DNA from: Anas platyrhynchos
Lineage: Eukaryota > Chordata > Aves > Anseriformes > Anatidae
DNA length: 64,000 bases
Direction: 5' to 3'
NCBI RefSeq assembly: GCF_047663525.1
Contig: NC_092616.1
Coordinates: forward strand, 3,075,501 to 3,139,500
Shown here: positions 44,264-55,550 of the stretch, piece after piece
Layout of the letters: the number at the start of each line of letters is the position of its first letter
Numbering within the stretch: position 1 is the stretch's first letter
The notes under the pieces: generated by a model
The model's database searches: none
Seen by the model: only the letters and a program-made list of their open reading frames with translations
What the model was told of the DNA's origin: nothing
Program-made: the position numbers and the translations under genes

Positions 44264-44636
44264 GGCAGAATGCTTGAAAAAGGAGTGTCATCACCCTGGC
44301 GATTCCAAAGAGGGAGAAATCACTGCAGTGTGCTGGGGCTTGGCCTATGCTTACGAGTTGCAATCTACACAACTCCAATCCCTGCGACTGGGCCAGAGAA
44401 GCAACCTGTGCCTCTATCACTCATACATACATATGAGAAGAAACAGGAGAGACAAAATCAGCTTGTTTAGCTAGGAAAGAAGCTCCTACTCATACAGGGG
44501 AGGAGGAAGAAAAAGACGAGGCATGCTCCTCCCAAGTAGAGCCATCACAGGAAAAGGTGGATGAAGACAGAGATAACATAAAAGGAGCAGTAAGCTCCTG
44601 ATCACCATTCCTTGGGGAGCTGTGAGATGTGTGATT
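43590..44636 (+). mobile_element. ERVL-like leader remnant, copy 3
   Basis: Near-identical to 27985-29030. Cut off at 44636 by a CR1 insertion; copy 1 at 29024-29040 continues as GTGTGATTAGATTTCAGCC. Confidence 0.7.
44222..44264 (+). repeat. (AAAT)n microsatellite
   Basis: ATAAATAAATAAATAAATAA, expanded relative to the same place in copy 2 (28622-28652) and the unexpanded 13888 region. Confidence 0.85.
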
Positions 44637-45438
44637 ACAGAATCACAGAATCACAGAATTTCTAGGTTGGAAGAGACCTCAAGATCATCGAGTCCAACCT
44701 CTGACCTAATGCTAACAGTCCCCACTAAACTACATCCCTAAGCTCTACATCTAAACGTCTTTTAAAGACGTCCAGGGATGGTGACACCACCACTTCCCTG
44801 GGCAGCCCGTTCCAGTGTCTAACAACCCTTTCAGTAAAGAAATTCTTCCTAACATCCAACCTAAAACTCCCCTGGCACAACTTAAGCCCATTCCCCCTCG
44901 TCCTGTCACCAGACATGTGGGAGAATAGACCAACCCCCACCTCGCTACAGCCTCCTTTAAGGTATCTGTGGAGAGCGATAAGGTCGCCCCTGAGCCTCCT
45001 CTTCTCCAGGCTGAACAAGCCCAGCTCCCTCAGCCGCTCCTCGTAGGACTTGTTCTCCAGGCCCCTCACCAGCTTCGTCGCCCTTCTCTGGACCCTCTCA
45101 AGCACCTCGATGTCCTTCTTGTAGCGAGGGGCCCAAAACTGAACACAGTAGTCGAGGTGCGGCTTCACCAGAGCCGAGTACAGGGGGATGATCACCTCCC
45201 TAGCCCTGCTGGTCACAGTGTTTCTTATGCAAGCCAGGATGCTGTTGGCCTTCTTGGCCACCTGAGCACACTGCTGGCTCATATTCAGCCGACTGTCCAC
45301 CATCACTCCCAGGTCCTTCTCCGCCAGGCAGCTCTCCAACCACTCATCTCCCAGCCTGTAGCTGTGCTTGGGGTTATTGCGCCCCAGGTGCAGGACCCAG
45401 CACTTAGCCTTGTAAAAAAAAAAAAAAAAAAAAAAAAA
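44637..45438 (-). mobile_element. Young CR1 LINE 3' fragment with 204-codon open frame
   Basis: The reversed 3' tail ACAGAATCACAGAATCACAG starts the element. In the minus sense 44725-45339 is open for 204 codons ([38 protein letters not shown]), the C-terminal part of CR1 ORF2. A 25-base A run (45414-45438) marks its 5' truncation on the plus strand. The open frame suggests recent insertion; it is not a host gene. Confidence 0.92.
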
Positions 45439-46029
45439 CAGTAACTATATATTTAAAGATACATGAAGGACAAAAATGTTTATGGACTGTGAGCCACACT
45501 AAAACACTGCAACAGCGATGAATATTGTCATTTACACTAACAATTTTCCTTACAGACCATAAGCCACCTCGTGGTTACTAGAGGATTCTACTGTAGCTTT
45601 ATGGGGATAAAACAGTGCAAGTGACTTTTTTTTCATATACTGGGAACTTGCTTTGTACCTCAAATTCAGGTTTCTGGCATACTTTAAATATGGTATCATA
45701 CCAGCTATAGTTTATTATGGGAATCCCAGAAACATCAGCAAAGTTAATACAGAAGTTAAGTTGCATTCGCCTGGAAGTGAAAACTTGATCCACATCTTCC
45801 TAGCAATATTTGTATCAGCTATTTAGCAGAATTTTAGCCCACTTTATTTATGAGCTTGAATAAAAAAATAGTGTTCTATAAGTTAGGTATGAAATCATTT
45901 ATGAAGCATAAGTTAAGAGATAAACATGGCCACACTCCCACAGCTGGGGGCTGGAGGAGGATGCAAACGCAGGAGGGCCATGGCAGGAGGGGACCCCAAG
46001 TGTGCCATTGAAATCGTAATAGCAGGAGC
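45439..46029. other. Unassigned AT-rich DNA
   Basis: No gene or repeat family recognised. Confidence 0.35.
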
Positions 46030-46260
46030 TTGACCCAACCCTGAATGTGCATTGCCATGTGCGTTGCTTTGGCAGCACGGCTGTGGGACCATGTGTGGGG
46101 CAGTGGGGCTGGGCTGCTGCAGGGATCGGGCACTGAGAGGGGCCATGAAGGATCTGCCAGGGGGTGACAGCAAGGACAGGCTCCAAAAAAGAAACTTAGA
46201 TATCTTACCTTTGTGGTGGACATATGCTTTTAGGAAAGGCAAAGCTCACCTAGAATTGGT
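46030..46260 (+). repeat. Duplicated patch of 34590-34800
   Basis: Shares GGCTGTGGGACCATGTGTGG, GAGGGGCCATGAAGGATCTG and GACAGCAAGGACAGGCTCC with the spacer between OR4 and OR5. Confidence 0.8.
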
Positions 46261-47786
46261 GTCTGCAAGAATACCCAGCCATGTGTACACAAAGACGCAA
46301 TCTTTTAAACACACATGGATGTGCACACACAGGTGTGTACAGCTGAGCACACCCAGACCAACTGCAACTGGAAGAAGGCAGGACAGAGAGATGCGATCAG
46401 GTACAGGGTATCTGGAGTCTCTAGAGCAAGGACCAGACCTCTGGTCTCCACTGCTCCCCTCTATCTCTCTGTGCCATTTGCCCATCGCTCAAATCTCTGC
46501 CCACCAAGGGCACGTGAGATGTTGCTGTCCCTCACAGCCCTGCCTGTAATCTGCTCCTTTCTCGTGCTGTGCTTTGTCACATCCAGCACTTTCTTGTGCC
46601 TTTTCCCACAGGCTCCCACCCCATGTCCAGCTGGCATCACTGCAGGGCAGCCCTCCCCAGGGCCCAGGCATCTGCCTGCAGCTTCCACAGCTGCTGCTCT
46701 TGATGGCCTCCTGAGGCCTGCCTGCTCCTGGCCCATCACAGTGTTGTGAGGAGGTGACCTCAGCAGCAGCAGCCCAGCCATGGTGGCTCGACAGAGTTGT
46801 CCCCTGTCAGAGCTGCCCCCCGTGTCCCATGGGGTTTGTGATGCACTCAATGACATTGCCGTGTCTGCCTGCCTGCCATCCGGCAGTCAGGTCACTGCAG
46901 TAGGAATGGCATCACAACCCACCTCCCAGCCGTGTCACTGCGACCTTCCTCCACGTCTCCCCTCTCCCCAGCTCCCAGCACTGCTGGGTTGGTTTCCTGA
47001 TAGTTCAGGTGATGTAAACTCCTAGAATCCCAGACACTTGCCCGTCTCTCTCCCAGTTATCTATGTGTATACGTGTAACTCTGTATATACATTTACCTTT
47101 ACTTGCACATACAGCTGTAGTTACAGCTGTAGCTACACAAATATTTCTCACTATACAGACAGAAAGATGTGAATATTCCCACCAAGAAAGGCAGGTAATG
47201 CAGATATGTATATATATCTTCCCCTGTACTTGCATTGCCAGAATTTCTCTTATGCACTGCACTTCATCTCAGTCTTTGAGGTATTTCAACCTGGCCTTAC
47301 GAAACAGACCATGCTGGAAATCATCTTTCCAGCAGAGTGTGTGGACATGTGCATTTTCCGCTCTTCTGCAGAGTTCCCCTCCACTTGCTCTTGCTCTTCG
47401 GTCATTCAGATACTTCTCATATACCCAGTTGCTTCTAGGGGTTTCAGGGAGGTTAAGCTTGCCTGCGTTTCAGTAGTCCCTTTCATCATCCCTGTAGCCA
47501 ACTCTGTATTTCTCTTTTACCATTTCCTATCTCTCTGTGTCAAAAATTTCTTGTACAGTCATCAATGGTGGATGGTGCACCTCACTGGAGGCAAGTTAGA
47601 GTTGACTCACAGCTGTGGACTGTGGTTTTTGTTTGGTTGCTTCTTTTATTTTTGTTGGTGTTAGTTTCTTTTTAATATACTTTTTTTGTAAATATTAAAA
47701 AAAAAAGACACATCCACACAAAAATAACAACAAAAAACTGTGTGTAGCCAGATGTCTGAGGAAAGGAGGCGGGAGTTGGTGCAAAA
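46261..47786. other. Unassigned intergenic DNA
   Basis: GC-rich to 46990, then AT-rich with TATATATA words near 47210. Open frames up to 152 codons have no recognisable domain. Confidence 0.35.
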
Positions 47787-48278
47787 ATCATAGAATCATA
47801 GTATATCCCAAGTTGGACAGGACTCATAAGGATCATAGAGTCAAGCTCCTGGCACCACACAGGTCTGCCCAAAATTTTAGACCATGTGACTAAGTGCACA
47901 GTCCAATTGCTTCTTAAACTCTGATAAGCTTGGTGCCGTGACTCTGTATCTGGGGAGCCTGTTCCAGTGTGTAACTACCTCTCAGTGAAGAGTTATCTTC
48001 CTGATATCCAGCCTGAACCTCACCTGTCGCAGCTTGACACCATTCCCTCTGGTCCTATCACTGGTCACTAAAGAGAATAGAGGGGTGCCTGCCGCTCCAC
48101 TCTCCCTCGTGAGGGAGACTAGACCATGATGAGGTCTCCCCTCAGCCTCTCCTTTTCCAGGTTGAACAGGCCAAGTGACCTCAGCTGTGCCTCCCCTCTA
48201 GGCCCTTCACCATTTTTGTAGTCCTTCACTGGACTCTCTCCAATAGTTTCATATCCTTTCAGTACTGTGGTGCCCAGA

Positions 48279-48884
48279 TGTCCTGGTTTCAGTTAGCACA
48301 GAATTAATTTTCTTCCTAGTAGCTGGTGGAATGCTGTGTTTTGGCTTAGGATGAGAAGAGTGCTGATAACACCCCGATGCTTTAATTGTTGCAGAGCAGT
48401 GCTTATACTAAGCCAAGGACATCTCAGCCATTTGCTCTGTCCTGCCAACGGACAGGCTGGGGGTGCAGTAAGAGCTGGGAGGGGACAGACCCAGGACAGG
48501 TGACCCAAACTAGCCAAAGGGGTATTCCATACCATCTGACGTCATGCTAAACAATATATAGGGGTGGCTAGCCGGGGGGAGGGGGCGGGACTGCTCGGGG
48601 TTAGGCTGGGCATCGGTCAGCAAGTGGTGAGCAATTGCATTGTGCATCACTTGTTTGTACATATTATTATTATTTCCCTATTATCATCATATTATTATTA
48701 TTGTTATTATTGTTATTATTGTTATTATTATTTTGTTATTATTATTTTCCTGTCTTATTAAACTGTCTTTATCTCAACTCACGGGCTTCACTTTCCATTT
48801 CTCTCCCCCGTCCCAGAGAGGGAGGGGGGAGGGTGAGCGAACGGCTGCGTGGTGTTTAGCTGCCGGCTGGGTTAAACCACGACA
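48279..48884 (+). mobile_element. Solo LTR, family S, copy 3
   Basis: 606 bp, TGTCCTGGTTTC to AAACCACGACA, flanked by CCAGA on both sides (48274-48278, 48885-48889). TGACGTCA, AACAATATATAGG and CTTATTAAACTG give promoter and poly(A) features in the plus sense. The five-base duplication fits an ERVL-like integrase (inference). Confidence 0.95.
48658..48745 (+). repeat. (ATT)n microsatellite inside the LTR
   Basis: ATTATTATTATT units interspersed with GTT, at the same LTR position as 14838-14905, 35721-35790 and 61003-61076 but of different length and make-up in each. Confidence 0.85.
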
Positions 48885-49991
48885 CCAGAACTGCACACAG
48901 TACTCAAGGTGAGGCCCCAACAGTGCAAGGTAGAGCAGGATATTCACTTCCATCAACTGACTAGCAATGCCGTGCTTGATGCACCCCAGGATACGGTTGG
49001 CCCTCCTGGCTGCCAGGGCACACTACTGACTCATATTCAGCTTGCTATCAACCTGCCAGCTCATGTTCAGGAAAGCTTTGAGCACACACCCAGATCCCTT
49101 TCCTGTGCACAGCTTTCCAGCCAGTCTTCCCCAAGCCTGTAGAATTGCATGGGGTTGTTGTGGCCAAAGAGGAGGAAGTAGCACTTACCCATGGTGAACC
49201 TCATCCCACAGCCCTCTGCCCATCAATCCAGCCTGTCCAGGTCCCTCTACTGGGCCTTCCTACCCACTGGCAGATTGACACTTCCCTCCACCTTGGTGTC
49301 ATCTGCAAACGTACTGGGGGTGCACTCAATTGCCTCATCCAAATCATCAATAAAAATGTTAAACAGGATGGGCCTCAACACCAACCCCTGGGGAACACCA
49401 CTCGTGACTGGTCACCAGCTGGATTTCAGTCTGGCCACCACTACTGTCTGGGCCCGGCCACCCAGCCAGTTTTTAAGCCAGCAAAGTGTGTGCCTGTCCA
49501 AGCCATGGGCTGCCAGCTTCTCCAGGAGAATACTGTGGGAGATCATGGCAAAGGCCTTGCTGAAGTCTAGGTAGACTATGTCATCAGGCTTTCCTTCATT
49601 CTCCAGGCAGGTCACTGGTCATAGAAGGAGATGAGGTTGGTCAGGCAGAACTTGCCTTTCTTGAACCCATACTGACTGGGCCTGATCCTCTGGTAGTCCT
49701 GCATATGCTGCATAATTGCATTCAAGATGACCTGTCCCATCACCTTTCCTGGCACCGAGGTCAGGCTGACAGACCTGCAGTTCCCTAGTCCTTCTTTATG
49801 ACCTTTCTTAAAGATGGGCATCACATTAGCAAGTCTCTACTCACCCAGGACATCTTTGGAGGATCATGACCACTGACAGATGCTGGAAAGCGTCTGATAG
49901 GTGGTGGAAAGTGACACAAGCTTCTGGAAAGCTTGGTAACAACCTTAAAAAAACATCCAAGCCTTCAGACAGTGCACTGTGGAGATCCCAT

Positions 49992-49997
49992 TTTATT
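49992..49997 (-). promoter_or_regulatory. Candidate poly(A) signal of OR6
   Basis: TTTATT on plus, AATAAA in the OR6 sense, about 210 bases after the terminal stop. Confidence 0.4.
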
Positions 49998-50204
49998 TTG
50001 AAGGTAAGAGTCAGCTCTGACCTTCTGTTGGACACATATTTGTATAGCCTCAAGAGCAAACAGAGAAGTGTCAATCCTCAGCAGAAGTAGGGTGAAAAAG
50101 AGATATTACTCTAAGAGCACAATAAATCAAATGATACCAAAGAGAACAATAACAATATTGACAATGAAAGAAGGACCAGGCCTGAGGGGAGGTACCAAGT
50201 TAAG

Positions 50205-51164
50205 TCAATTCTGGAAAAAGAGGGGAAATTTGTCTCTATTTAGAAACATTCGTGAAATCACTTTCCTAAGAGCCCACTTGAGCTCCCTGTTTCTCATGCT
50301 GTAGATGAGGGGGTTCAATGTTGGAGGCATCACTGAGTACAGAGCTGTCACCACCAGGTTCAGGGATGGAGAGGAGATGGAGGGGGGCTTCAGGTAAGCA
50401 AAAAGGGCAGTGCTGATAAACAGGGAAACCACAAACAGGTGAGGGAGGCATGTGGAAAAGGCTTTGTGTCGCCCCTGGTCTGAAGGCATCCGCAGCACAG
50501 CCCTGAAGATCTGCACATAAGAAAAAAGAATGAAAACAAAGCACACGGACGTTAACTAGACACCAATCACAAGCACCCAAAAACTCCTCAGGTAGGAGCG
50601 TGAGCAGGACATCTTCAGGATCTGGGGGATCTCACAGAAAAACTGGTCCACAGCATTGCCTCTGCACAATGGCAGTGAAAATGTATTGGCAGTGAGCAGC
50701 AGAGCATAGAGAACCCCACTGCCCCAGGCAGCTGCTGCCATCTGGGCACAAGCTCTGCTGCCCAGGAGGGTCCCGTAGTGCAGGGGCTTGCAGATGGCAA
50801 CATAGCGATCGTAGGACATGATGGTGAGAATAAAATACTCTGCTGATATCAGAAAGGGAAAAAGAAAGACCTGTGCAGCACATCCTGCATAGGAAATGGC
50901 CCTAGTATCATGAAGGGAATTGGCCATGGCTTTGGGGACGGTGGTGGAGATGCAGCCCAGGTCGAGGAGGGCGAGGTTGAGGAGGAAGAAATACATTGGA
51001 GTGTGAAGGCGGTGGTCGCAAGCTACGGCGGTAAGGATGAGGCTGTTGCCCAGGAGGGCAGCCAGGTAGATGCCCAGGAAGAGCGCGAAATGCAGGAGCT
51101 GCAGCTCCCGTGTGTCTGCGAAGGCCAGAAGGAGGAACTCGGTGATGGAGCTGCTGTTGGACAT
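50205..51164 (-). pseudogene. OR6: olfactory receptor with a single in-frame stop
   Basis: 320 codons including the terminal stop, from MSNSSSITEF (ATG at 51164) to PLFFQN. Every family motif is present (GN of TM1, PMYFFLLN, MSYDRYVAIC, KAFSTCLPHL, PLIYSMRN). The only lesion is TAG at 50556-50558 (codon 203, TM5), where OR3 has a cysteine codon (TGT). The frame is unchanged on both sides. TM5 is of the SFWVLVIGV type, closest to OR3. The predicted acceptor lies before 51173 and the upstream block is shared with OR3 and OR5. A recently lost gene or a polymorphic null allele. Confidence 0.92.
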
Positions 51165-53335
51165 CTGATCCTCCTGGACAAAGGGGAATACCCAAGGAAG
51201 AAAAGATAGTGATCATTAGGAGAGAAAACCTATTTCTCTTCGCATCCAAACACCCCTACAGTGACTTTCCCCTTTCTGAGGCGTTTCTTTTGCTCCCTTG
51301 CCTGAGGTCTGGTTGGTGTTGGAGGAATGTGCCCCTGGGAGCAGCGGTCTCTGCTGTGTGTGCTGGAGGATTCAGACCTGTCCTACAGCTCTACATGAAA
51401 AGAAACCAGGAGTGATCGCTGATTAAATCTACCTCTGATGTATTGGACTTCACAGCATTACCACTCTCAACACTCTTTACTGATGTACTTGTGATTTATT
51501 TGTTCTATCTGCATCACACTCAGGAGCATTTTTAGAGGGTAGAAAACCCTGGCAGTTGTAAGAAATACCAGGTGAGCTTTTGTGAGTCCCGGAAGGTAAA
51601 GTTAATGTCCTTAGTGCAATGAGGATAGCCAGTCTGTCCATCTACCCTGGTCTCAGCCAAACTCCAGGGCTCAGTCGAGTTACCTACATTGGGCTGCCCA
51701 ATGATTGTGGCCTCAGAAAGTCCCTGGAAGGTGATACAGTTTTGTCCATGCCCCACAGACTGCAATGCCGAGAGCCCCATAGGTTAGAAGGGGAACTCTG
51801 GGCACCTTCCTGCTATGGACACATCTGCATGGTGGGACCCAGAGGGTCAGTGCTTGAGCTGCAGCTGAAAGCCCCATCTCCCCAATTGCAGGGAGCCATA
51901 AAGCAAGAACAGCAGCTGCAGGTCTAAGAAGAGAGCGGAATAGCACAGGGCTTCTGCCAGGGGAGGCAAGGCAGAAGGCACCAACAGGAACTCAGAAGGG
52001 CCTGCTGTGAGTGAGGTCCTGGTACTGAGGTTATGAGTCACGTCCTGAATCCTATGAGCTAGAGGGCAGACAGAGAGGTACCAGACTACTCTGCTAACAC
52101 TGTCCTGCCATTCCCTGCCCATGGCTCTGTTGTCTGCAGCTGTCCCAACCTGCAGCTGGGTCTCTGTCCCCACGCCTCCTGCCTGCAGCTCACAGCCCCC
52201 ATCCCACCCGCTGGGTGCTCAGCTCTGCCCTGCAGACACCTCCTGGCAGCAGGGCTCTGCCCAGGGGCAGCTCACTGGGGGCACGTCCTAGAGCCAGGTC
52301 ACACAGACCCTACTGACACTGTGCAAGGGGTGGTGGAGATTTCTGGATAAGATTTACTGGGGTCCTTGTAACCTCCTTAGGATGCCTTAGGACTGTCAGG
52401 CTTTTCTAGAAAATAACATCATATATTTCTGGTTCCACTGAGCCTAAAACAGAAACTGAAAGGAGAGGCTAAGGACAGATGAGAGTGAAATTCTCTTAGT
52501 ATTCTGTGGAGCTGTGAGCAGGCTGCACCAGGCAGCAGCCTCCCACCAGCAGCAGGACCCTGCCCTACTGGAAGGGCTCCTTCCACCCGCAGCTTCTCCC
52601 TGCAGTGCCCTGGGCAGCTCCCTGGGCAGGCTGAGTGCTGAGCCTGGCAGGCGGCAGAGGCCCTCTCCCGGCACACAGCCCCTGGGCCACAGCAGGGACC
52701 CTGCTCTGCACCACAGCCCTGGACACCCCTGCCTGCACCCCCGGCTTCACAGCCCGCAGATGGCCTGCAAAATGGGAGCCGTTGGGACTTGGACATTGAC
52801 CCTGCAGGGAACCCCTCCTCTGGTGATAGTGTTTCTCCACACTAAAGGAAAAACAAGTGTATCTGGCCTGATCTGTGGGAAGTTCTGGCTATTGGAAAAC
52901 CCTCCATGATACTCCTGTGAATTGCACTGCAGAAAGAGATTTACCGTGTTATGTGCTAAGAAGATCTCTCCTCTTCTGAGCTCTCAGCATACACATATTC
53001 CACTCAGCCCATAATTTCTTTCTCCTTTCTCTCCTCTCCCACTGCCACCTGCAGTCAGAGCCCCCAGCCCTGCTGCGCTGTGCAGAGGAGCTGCTTCTGG
53101 GCAGAGCTGTCTCTCTGCAGCGCTGCCCGCTTGCCAGGAGCTCCCCTTGGGCCCAGGAGCCCGGCCCAGCTCAGCAGCAGAGGCCCAGCCCAAGGCCTCC
53201 CTTGCTCTGCCCCCCACCAGGTTCCCTGCACATGGCCCTGGGGCTGCAGGGGAACCTGCTGGCAAACAGCCTGAAGGGATCCCTGGGGTTCCTTCCCTCA
53301 CTTGGCACACACAATTCTTGGCAGCAAAATCACCT
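51165..53335 (-). promoter_or_regulatory. OR6 5' region
   Basis: Acceptor GTCCAG before 51173; the corresponding donor is weaker, G|GTAAATCTC at 52944. No TTAAAG is seen near 53010. GC-rich block 53050-53290 matches that of OR3 and OR5. The leader-exon environment is diverged, with the insert at 52745-52780 resembling the OR4 version. Confidence 0.4.
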
Positions 53336-54149
53336 CTCATAAAAGAAAAATAAAGTTAATAAAATCTGTATAAGATTCACCTTCCTTTGTCCTGTCCATG
53401 GAACTGGCAGTACGCTGGGGGAGCCCGTGTGAGGTCAGAGGAGAGACAGTCAGGGGCACAGTGTGATCATGCTGAATGGGTGCAGATTCTTCAGAAGAGA
53501 CAATTGGGCATGATCAACGAGAGTTTGCTCCATGTGAAGAATCTGTCTGGATGCATGGATCTCTTCTATGTATTGGGCAGCAGACTGGGGGAGCCCTTAT
53601 GGTTTAGGGACAAAAGCCAGTCAGGGTGACAGCATGGCAGGAGGTAAATGTCTGCAGCCAGGCTGAAGAAGTGGGCAAAGTCTTGTGGAAAGCATTGGAG
53701 TAAGTTGAGTTCAATGACTCCATGTCACTGTGGGGGACTTTATTCACTCTGCCAACCACAGGAAAGGGACACTGCTTGGTTCAAACATTCCCCATGTTTT
53801 CTGTGGGTTCTTGCAGAGAGCTTCTGTGCACAGGTGTCAGATGGGCCAACCTAGGTGATGTTCACCAGGATCTGGCACTTGCAAACAGGAAAACCTGTGT
53901 CTTGACACTCCTCTTGCACAAGGCATGATGTAGTCCAGCTGCTTTTCAGCACATGGAAAGAGATGAGGTTTAGGGGACAGACCTATACCCAGCATTGCAC
54001 AGGCTCAGCCTTATGTTTCCCTGCAGCCCACTTGACATGGTCCAGCTGACACGGGACCAGGTACATCTGTGTGCAGTACAGTCAGGGGCTGTAGTCCTGC
54101 CTTCAGCGTGCCACAGGTCTCCTGAAATGAGAGAGTTTAGATCCTAAAT
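53336..54149. other. Unassigned, with an internal two-copy repeat
   Basis: CTGGGGGAGCCC followed by a CAGTCAGGG stretch occurs twice, at about 53416-53455 and 53585-53627, suggesting a roughly 170-bp local duplication. No protein family recognised. Confidence 0.35.
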
Positions 54150-55550
54150 CAGGATGGCTTCCTCCTCCATTGTGGACACCAAGACACAAGTGGTCTCCTG
54201 CAGGCAGATCTGGCAGCCCAGCTGCAAGGGGCAGGCTGCCCCCCCACCTCAGCCTCTTCTGTGGTCTCCACCTCCTCTGAAGGCCCAAAGCTGTGCACCG
54301 TGGGGAGGCTGTGGCAGCCTACAGGAGAGCCTGGCATCCATCCTAGACCATTCTCCCCACTCCCCTTTTTGTCTGCCCTACTCCTCTCTCTCATCATGAC
54401 ATGTTGAGGGTACATCTGCCCCTCACTCATGTATCACCTCTGCCTCCTGCATGGCAGACTGGGGGATGGTGCTGAGGCCCTGGCATGTACTCCAATTCAC
54501 TCTGTAAAACCCATCCTTCTTTCAGAAGTGAGTTACATGCAGTGAAGAGTTCAGTGACTCCGAGGGGCCGTTCCATCCCAGGTGCCTTTGCTCCCATCTT
54601 TTGAAAAATCCAGGCCCCAGGACAAGCCTCAAACCCAACAATCGTGGGAGGGCTCCCAACAGCAGAAGCATGTTGGTAAAAGGGGGCAGTAGTGGTATCT
54701 CCAGGGCTCCACTGCCTTTGCTCCATGGCCTTTGCCACCATTTGGAGATGTCCCTGTACTCTTCCACATCCCAAAAAGAACTGGGCAGAAGGGAAATGGC
54801 TGTTTCTCAGGACAAAAAGGGAAATCTCTCATCTCTCTCGAGCTGTGCCATGTCCTTGCTTCTGACTTCACAGGCCTTCAAATGTCACACGCTGATGTCA
54901 CAGAGGGGGCACTGCATCACCAGGATATTGTCACTGGAGCAGCGGCAGTGCCGGCACTTCCCTGCAAGGCCTGGTCCCTGCTGGGCACTGCTTGGGTGCT
55001 CCCCACCACTGTCCTTCTGTGGCCAGGAGTGGGGTCAGCAGGCAGCAAGCTTGCACTGGGCGACCCTCGCTGACAGACGGAGGAGCTGGGGCACCTTGCA
55101 GAGGAGCTGTGGTTGAGAACCCAGGGCGGGCATCCCTTGTCCTGAGCTGAAGGCCAGCAGCAAGCGAGATGGAGGGCTGCTGGAGGGTGACCATCACCAC
55201 TGTCCTGACTTCCCTGTTCCCAGTGCTCCTGCAGCTCTCCCCCAAAGGTAAGGGTGTCAGGATCCCCTTCGCAAGATGTGTCACAGGGGCTGTCAGCTGT
55301 CCAAAGCTGCAAGTCATGGGCCTTGGGGGGAGGCTGGAGAAGGCTGGTGGCTGCTGTGAGAGCCCTGCCTGAGTGTTCCTCTGAGTTCACGGGACAATGT
55401 AGCAGCCAGGACTCCTGGGTCCTGATGCTAGGGATGCCCTTATCCCTGGGGCTTCTCTAGGCATGCCTTCTTTGCTCTGGGGGACAATGCAGGGCCAGGT
55501 TTCCCTGGGAAATGGTACCTCTTTGGGATCTGACTCTGGGAGGAAAAACA
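54150..55550 (+). repeat. Duplicated block D, partial copy 3
   Basis: Matches 41480-42880 and 25740-26760: CCCAGGTGCCTTTGCTCCCA, CCCCAGGACAAGCCTC, CTTGCACTGGGCGACCCTCG. More diverged than copies 1 and 2. Confidence 0.8.
55169..55372 (+). other. Exon-like ORF with splice donor, copy 3 (unknown)
   Basis: MEGCWRVTITTVLTSLFPVL and the CCCAAAG|GTAAGG donor are retained although several residues before the donor differ from copies 1 and 2. Downstream of the donor the frame is shifted by insertions, as expected of an intron. Confidence 0.3.

Larger units (their letters stand above)
47787..49865 (-). mobile_element. CR1 LINE, minus, interrupted by a solo LTR
   Basis: 3' tail at 47789 (TCATAGAATCATAG) and ORF2 remnants to about 49865. 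Reverse-transcriptase words in the minus sense include KKGHKEGLGNCRSVSLTS (49612-49824) and VYLDFSKAFAMISHSILLEK (49412-49615). Multiple stops. The host sequence GGTGCCCAGAACTGCACACA is split at 48278 by the LTR. Confidence 0.9.

Noticed and set aside
44725..45339. 204-codon minus frame as a host gene
   Set aside because: It is the C-terminal part of CR1 ORF2, bounded by a CR1 3' tail and an A run.
48658..48745. Regular ATT repeats considered as a CRISPR-like array
   Set aside because: A trinucleotide microsatellite without spacers, inside an LTR, in an animal genome.
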